From Oscillospiraceae bacterium (GTDB taxonomy: Bacteria; Bacillota_A; Clostridia; Oscillospirales; CAG-272), in contig SVUD01000017.1 of assembly GCA_015063445.1 (NCBI GenBank), forward strand, positions 1-36,380: a DNA stretch of 36,380 nt. Direction: 5' to 3'. Position 1 is the stretch's first letter; each line of letters starts with the position of its first letter. The position numbers and the translations under genes were made by a program. Shown here piece by piece: positions 34,803-36,380 of the stretch. Below the pieces are notes generated by a model. It had not been told where the DNA came from. It ran no database searches and was given only the letters and a program-made list of their open reading frames with translations.

Positions 34803-35930
34803 ATGTACAGCAAATTCGACATCGCCTCTCTCGGCGACAAGATACATTTTCACAGAAAGCGCATAGGCTTCACTCAGGGTATGCTCGCAAATAAGCTTCA
34901 TATCAGCTATCAAGCAATATCAGCTTGGGAAAACTCGCAAACTCTTCCCGATATAGAAAATCTTTGCAGACTTTCCGAGGTTTTCGGTATATCGCTCGAT
35001 GAGATGCTAAGTAAAGACACAAGCTCCCCTACTCTTATGATGGGTATTGACGGCGGCGGAACAAAAACTGAGTTCGTAGTTTTTTCACCTGACGGAACGG
35101 TTCTTAAGCAGATTTGTCTCTCGGGCTCAAACTCCTCACACGTAGGAATTGAGGGAACGCTGAGTATACTTCAGGAGGGCATCGACACCTGCCTTGACGA
35201 GTTCGCCGATATACAGTATATCCACGCCGGTATCGCAGGCCCCAATCTAAGTGTTATCCAGAAAAAGCTTAAAGAACGGTATTTCGGCTTAAAAATAGTG
35301 TTACACTCAGACGCTATTAACGCGCTCAAAAGCGCAGACGGAGAATTCGCCTTGATTTGTGGAACGGGTTCGATTCTTATAACCAAAGACAAAAACGGAC
35401 AATACCGCAAAATAGGCGGATGGGGTTCAAAATTCGGAGATCCCTGCTCGGCGTATAATTTCGGTAAGGCGGCTCTTAAATGCGGTCTTGCGTACGAGGA
35501 CGGAATACTCGCCGACGATACTATCTACCGTATGCTGATTGAAAAAACAGGCGTTTCAAATATTCATTCGCATTCCGTATCTCTTGATGCGCCAAGCATT
35601 GCAAAGCTTGCGCCGATAGTTTTTGAAGCATATCTCAAAAATTGCAAATCCGCAAAGGATATCATAATTTCCGAAGCTAAGGAGCTTTCAGAATTACTTA
35701 ATTCGGCTTTCCCGAACGGAGGAAGAGTTATCACCTGCGGAAGTGTTATAAAGCATAACGGAAATATTCTCATTCCCTTGCTAAAGAAATATACGAAGGA
35801 TAATTTTAGTTTTATATCACCCGTGCTTCCGCCCATATACGGCGCATCCGTTGCCTGCTGTGATGAATTCAACATTGAACGCAACGCAGGTTTCAAAGGG
35901 AATTTCGAGAAAAGCTACAACAAATTATAA
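34803..35930 (+). CDS. HTH (XRE) domain fused to a BadF/BadG-type sugar kinase, possibly GlcNAc-sensing
   Basis: A 375-residue two-domain protein. Residues about 10-68 are an XRE/Cro helix-turn-helix (KIHFHRKRIGFTQGMLANKL, ISYQAISAWENSQTLPD, VFGISLDEMLS). Residues about 78-350 are an ASKHA-fold BadF/BadG/BcrA ATPase like N-acetylglucosamine kinases: phosphate-1 MGIDGGGTKTE (80-90), D170 (LHSDAIN), phosphate-2 ICGTGSI (185-191), and GGWGSKFGD (205-213). The usual GDEGSG stretch reads GDPCSA, so catalysis may be altered. The order nagA then kinase suggests amino-sugar phosphorylation. The HTH suggests a sugar-responsive regulator comparable in concept to ROK repressors. Whether it is a kinase, a regulator or both is inference. 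Confidence 0.85.
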   Translation: MYSKFDIASLGDKIHFHRKRIGFTQGMLANKLHISYQAISAWENSQTLPDIENLCRLSEVFGISLDEMLSKDTSSPTLMMGIDGGGTKTEFVVFSPDGTVLKQICLSGSNSSHVGIEGTLSILQEGIDTCLDEFADIQYIHAGIAGPNLSVIQKKLKERYFGLKIVLHSDAINALKSADGEFALICGTGSILITKDKNGQYRKIGGWGSKFGDPCSAYNFGKAALKCGLAYEDGILADDTIYRMLIEKTGVSNIHSHSVSLDAPSIAKLAPIVFEAYLKNCKSAKDIIISEAKELSELLNSAFPNGGRVITCGSVIKHNGNILIPLLKKYTKDNFSFISPVLPPIYGASVACCDEFNIERNAGFKGNFEKSYNKL

Positions 35931-36007
35931 TTCCGCAAGAATTTTAAAATTCATCAAGCGAATCACATCGACAGAATAAAAAACGCTCACCCCGATATAA
36001 AGAAAAA

Positions 36008-36041
36008 GACCGAACAGCTTTTGAACTGCTCGGTCCTTTTT
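36008..36041 (+). terminator. Rho-independent terminator after the HTH-kinase gene
   Basis: GACCGA-A-CAG (36008-36017) pairs with CTG-C-TCGGTC (36026-36035), followed by CTTTTT. Confidence 0.88.
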
Positions 36042-36046
36042 ATATC

Positions 36047-36160
36047 CCTACGAGGTCAAGCTGACCTCGTAGGATTTCATCCGACTTTGTCGGATTTTAT
36101 CTCGTTTAGAGTTTATTCCACCATAGGTGGATTTTATTGCATAAATTCATCAATTTATGC
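36047..36160. repeat. Row of five short hairpins with near-constant 5-nt linkers
   Basis: Five inverted repeats follow one another. H1 is 36047-36073 (12-bp perfect stem CCTACGAGGTCA/TGACCTCGTAGG, 3-nt loop). H2 is 36079-36095 (ATCCGAC/GTCGGAT, loop TTT). H3 is 36101-36111 (CTC/GAG, weak). H4 is 36117-36131 (TCCACC/GGTGGA, loop ATA). H5 is 36139-36160 (GCATAAATT/AATTTATGC, loop CATC). The stems differ from one another, but the linkers are nearly alike: ATTTC, TTTAT, TTTAT, TTTTATT. It lies between the kinase terminator and the minus-strand coding remnants. This is not a CRISPR (no constant repeat, no spacers) and not one terminator (no long T-tracts). Function unknown. Confidence 0.8.
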
Positions 36161-36236
36161 CCGTTCCCATCTCCCAGATGCCGTCAGATTCCTCATACCA
36201 AGGAGTTTCTGTACCGGGTGAGCGCACAAAAAACGG
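36150..36236 (-). pseudogene. Remnant of a coding 3' end with a YEESDG tail
   Basis: On the minus strand this open stretch of 28 codons ends ...TETPWYEESDGIWEMGTGIN-stop (stop at 36150-36152). It is closed upstream by an in-frame stop at 36237-36239 and has only a GTG (36225-36227) as possible start, without a good ribosome binding site. The peptide closely resembles the end of the partial gene at the right edge, with mostly synonymous differences, which suggests a real former coding sequence. Its stop codon lies inside the loop and arm of hairpin H5. Confidence 0.45.
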
Positions 36237-36337
36237 TTATAAGCGTTTTTCGAAGCGAAGTCCCACGTACGCAAGTTGGCGAAGGGCTTTACGCCCGACA
36301 ATCAACGCCACGGGAGTGGTCGGGGGAAGTAGTGATT
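36237..36337. other. Spacer between the two YEESDG tails, no gene seen
   Basis: No convincing frame is seen on either strand. It holds a small GGGC/GCCC hairpin (gggctttacgccc, about 36277-36290) and several short palindromic bits. It is probably degraded accessory sequence. Confidence 0.4.
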
Positions 36338-36380
36338 TTAGTTAATGCTTAAATCCCATACTCCATCGCTTTCCTCGTAC
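36338..36380 (-). CDS. 3' end of a minus-strand gene cut by the right window edge, YEESDG tail
   Basis: The last 13 codons read YEESDGVWDLSIN, then TAA (36338-36340). The rest of the gene is beyond the window. The match to the remnant at 36150-36236 (YEESDG[IV]W[ED], ending in IN-stop) supports it as coding: the serine is TCT in one copy and AGC in the other. Function unknown. Confidence 0.5.
   Translation of the reverse strand, partial: YEESDGVWDLSIN

Noticed and set aside
36047..36160. CRISPR array interpretation of the hairpin row
   Set aside because: There is no constant repeat of 23 or more nt and no spacers of even length; the constant parts are only 5-nt linkers.
36021..36352. Three overlapping plus-strand frames at the right end
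   Set aside because: They run through the kinase terminator, the hairpin row and the minus-strand tails, with no start signals; shadows.

Overview
The window looks like a chromosomal segment of a low-GC, spore-forming, anaerobic member of the Clostridia, probably a gut Oscillospirales/Christensenellales-type lineage. This rests on gene content, not on a search: Spo0A, pro-sigma-K, YqfC/YqfD, a YlbJ-like protein, the SCIFF peptide with its radical-SAM maturase, a long Firmicutes-type SRP RNA upstream of dnaX, and a giant BspA-type leucine-rich-repeat lipoprotein.

Layout. (1) 1-9254, minus strand: a Firmicutes housekeeping/sporulation cluster read right to left, yqfC-yqfD-phoH-ybeY-era-recO-mutS2, then a beta-lactamase-fold serine hydrolase, a small membrane protein, and the start of an exported protein cut by the left edge. 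(2) 9312-19352, plus strand: a YlbJ-like membrane protein, then one 8.9-kb gene for a 2978-residue lipoprotein made of LRR_5 repeats and three other recurring modules, with a clear sigma-A promoter and terminator. (3) 19530-20993: a small membrane-anchored Ser/Gly-rich protein (minus) and spo0A (plus), separated by a 400-bp regulatory region with two good promoters, a 0A-box-like site and a 13-bp perfect inverted repeat. (4) 21087-24918, minus: recR, ybaB, dnaX, the SRP RNA gene with its own promoter and terminator, and an SDR oxidoreductase. (5) 25073-35930, plus: a winged-helix regulator with a TTG start, sigK, a DUF378 protein, a MazF/EndoA-like RNase without antitoxin, an S1-domain protein, scfA-scfB, an Orn/Lys/Arg decarboxylase-fold enzyme, an endonuclease/exonuclease/phosphatase-fold protein, an RluA-type pseudouridine synthase, nagA, and an HTH-BadF/BadG kinase fusion. 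(6) 36042-36380: an accessory patch holding a row of short hairpins with different stems but near-constant 5-nt linkers, and two minus-strand coding ends that share a Y-E-E-S-D-G motif.

How the genes fit together. Spo0A, sigma-K, YqfC/YqfD and the YlbJ-like protein belong to sporulation. RecR, RecO, MutS2, DnaX, Era, YbeY and PhoH serve DNA repair, replication and ribosome maturation. scfA/scfB form a substrate-maturase pair. NagA with the HTH-kinase fusion points to amino-sugar use, possibly controlled by the kinase itself. The least explained elements are the hairpin row with the YEESDG tails, the modular giant lipoprotein, the altered acidic pocket of Spo0A, and the HTH-kinase fusion.
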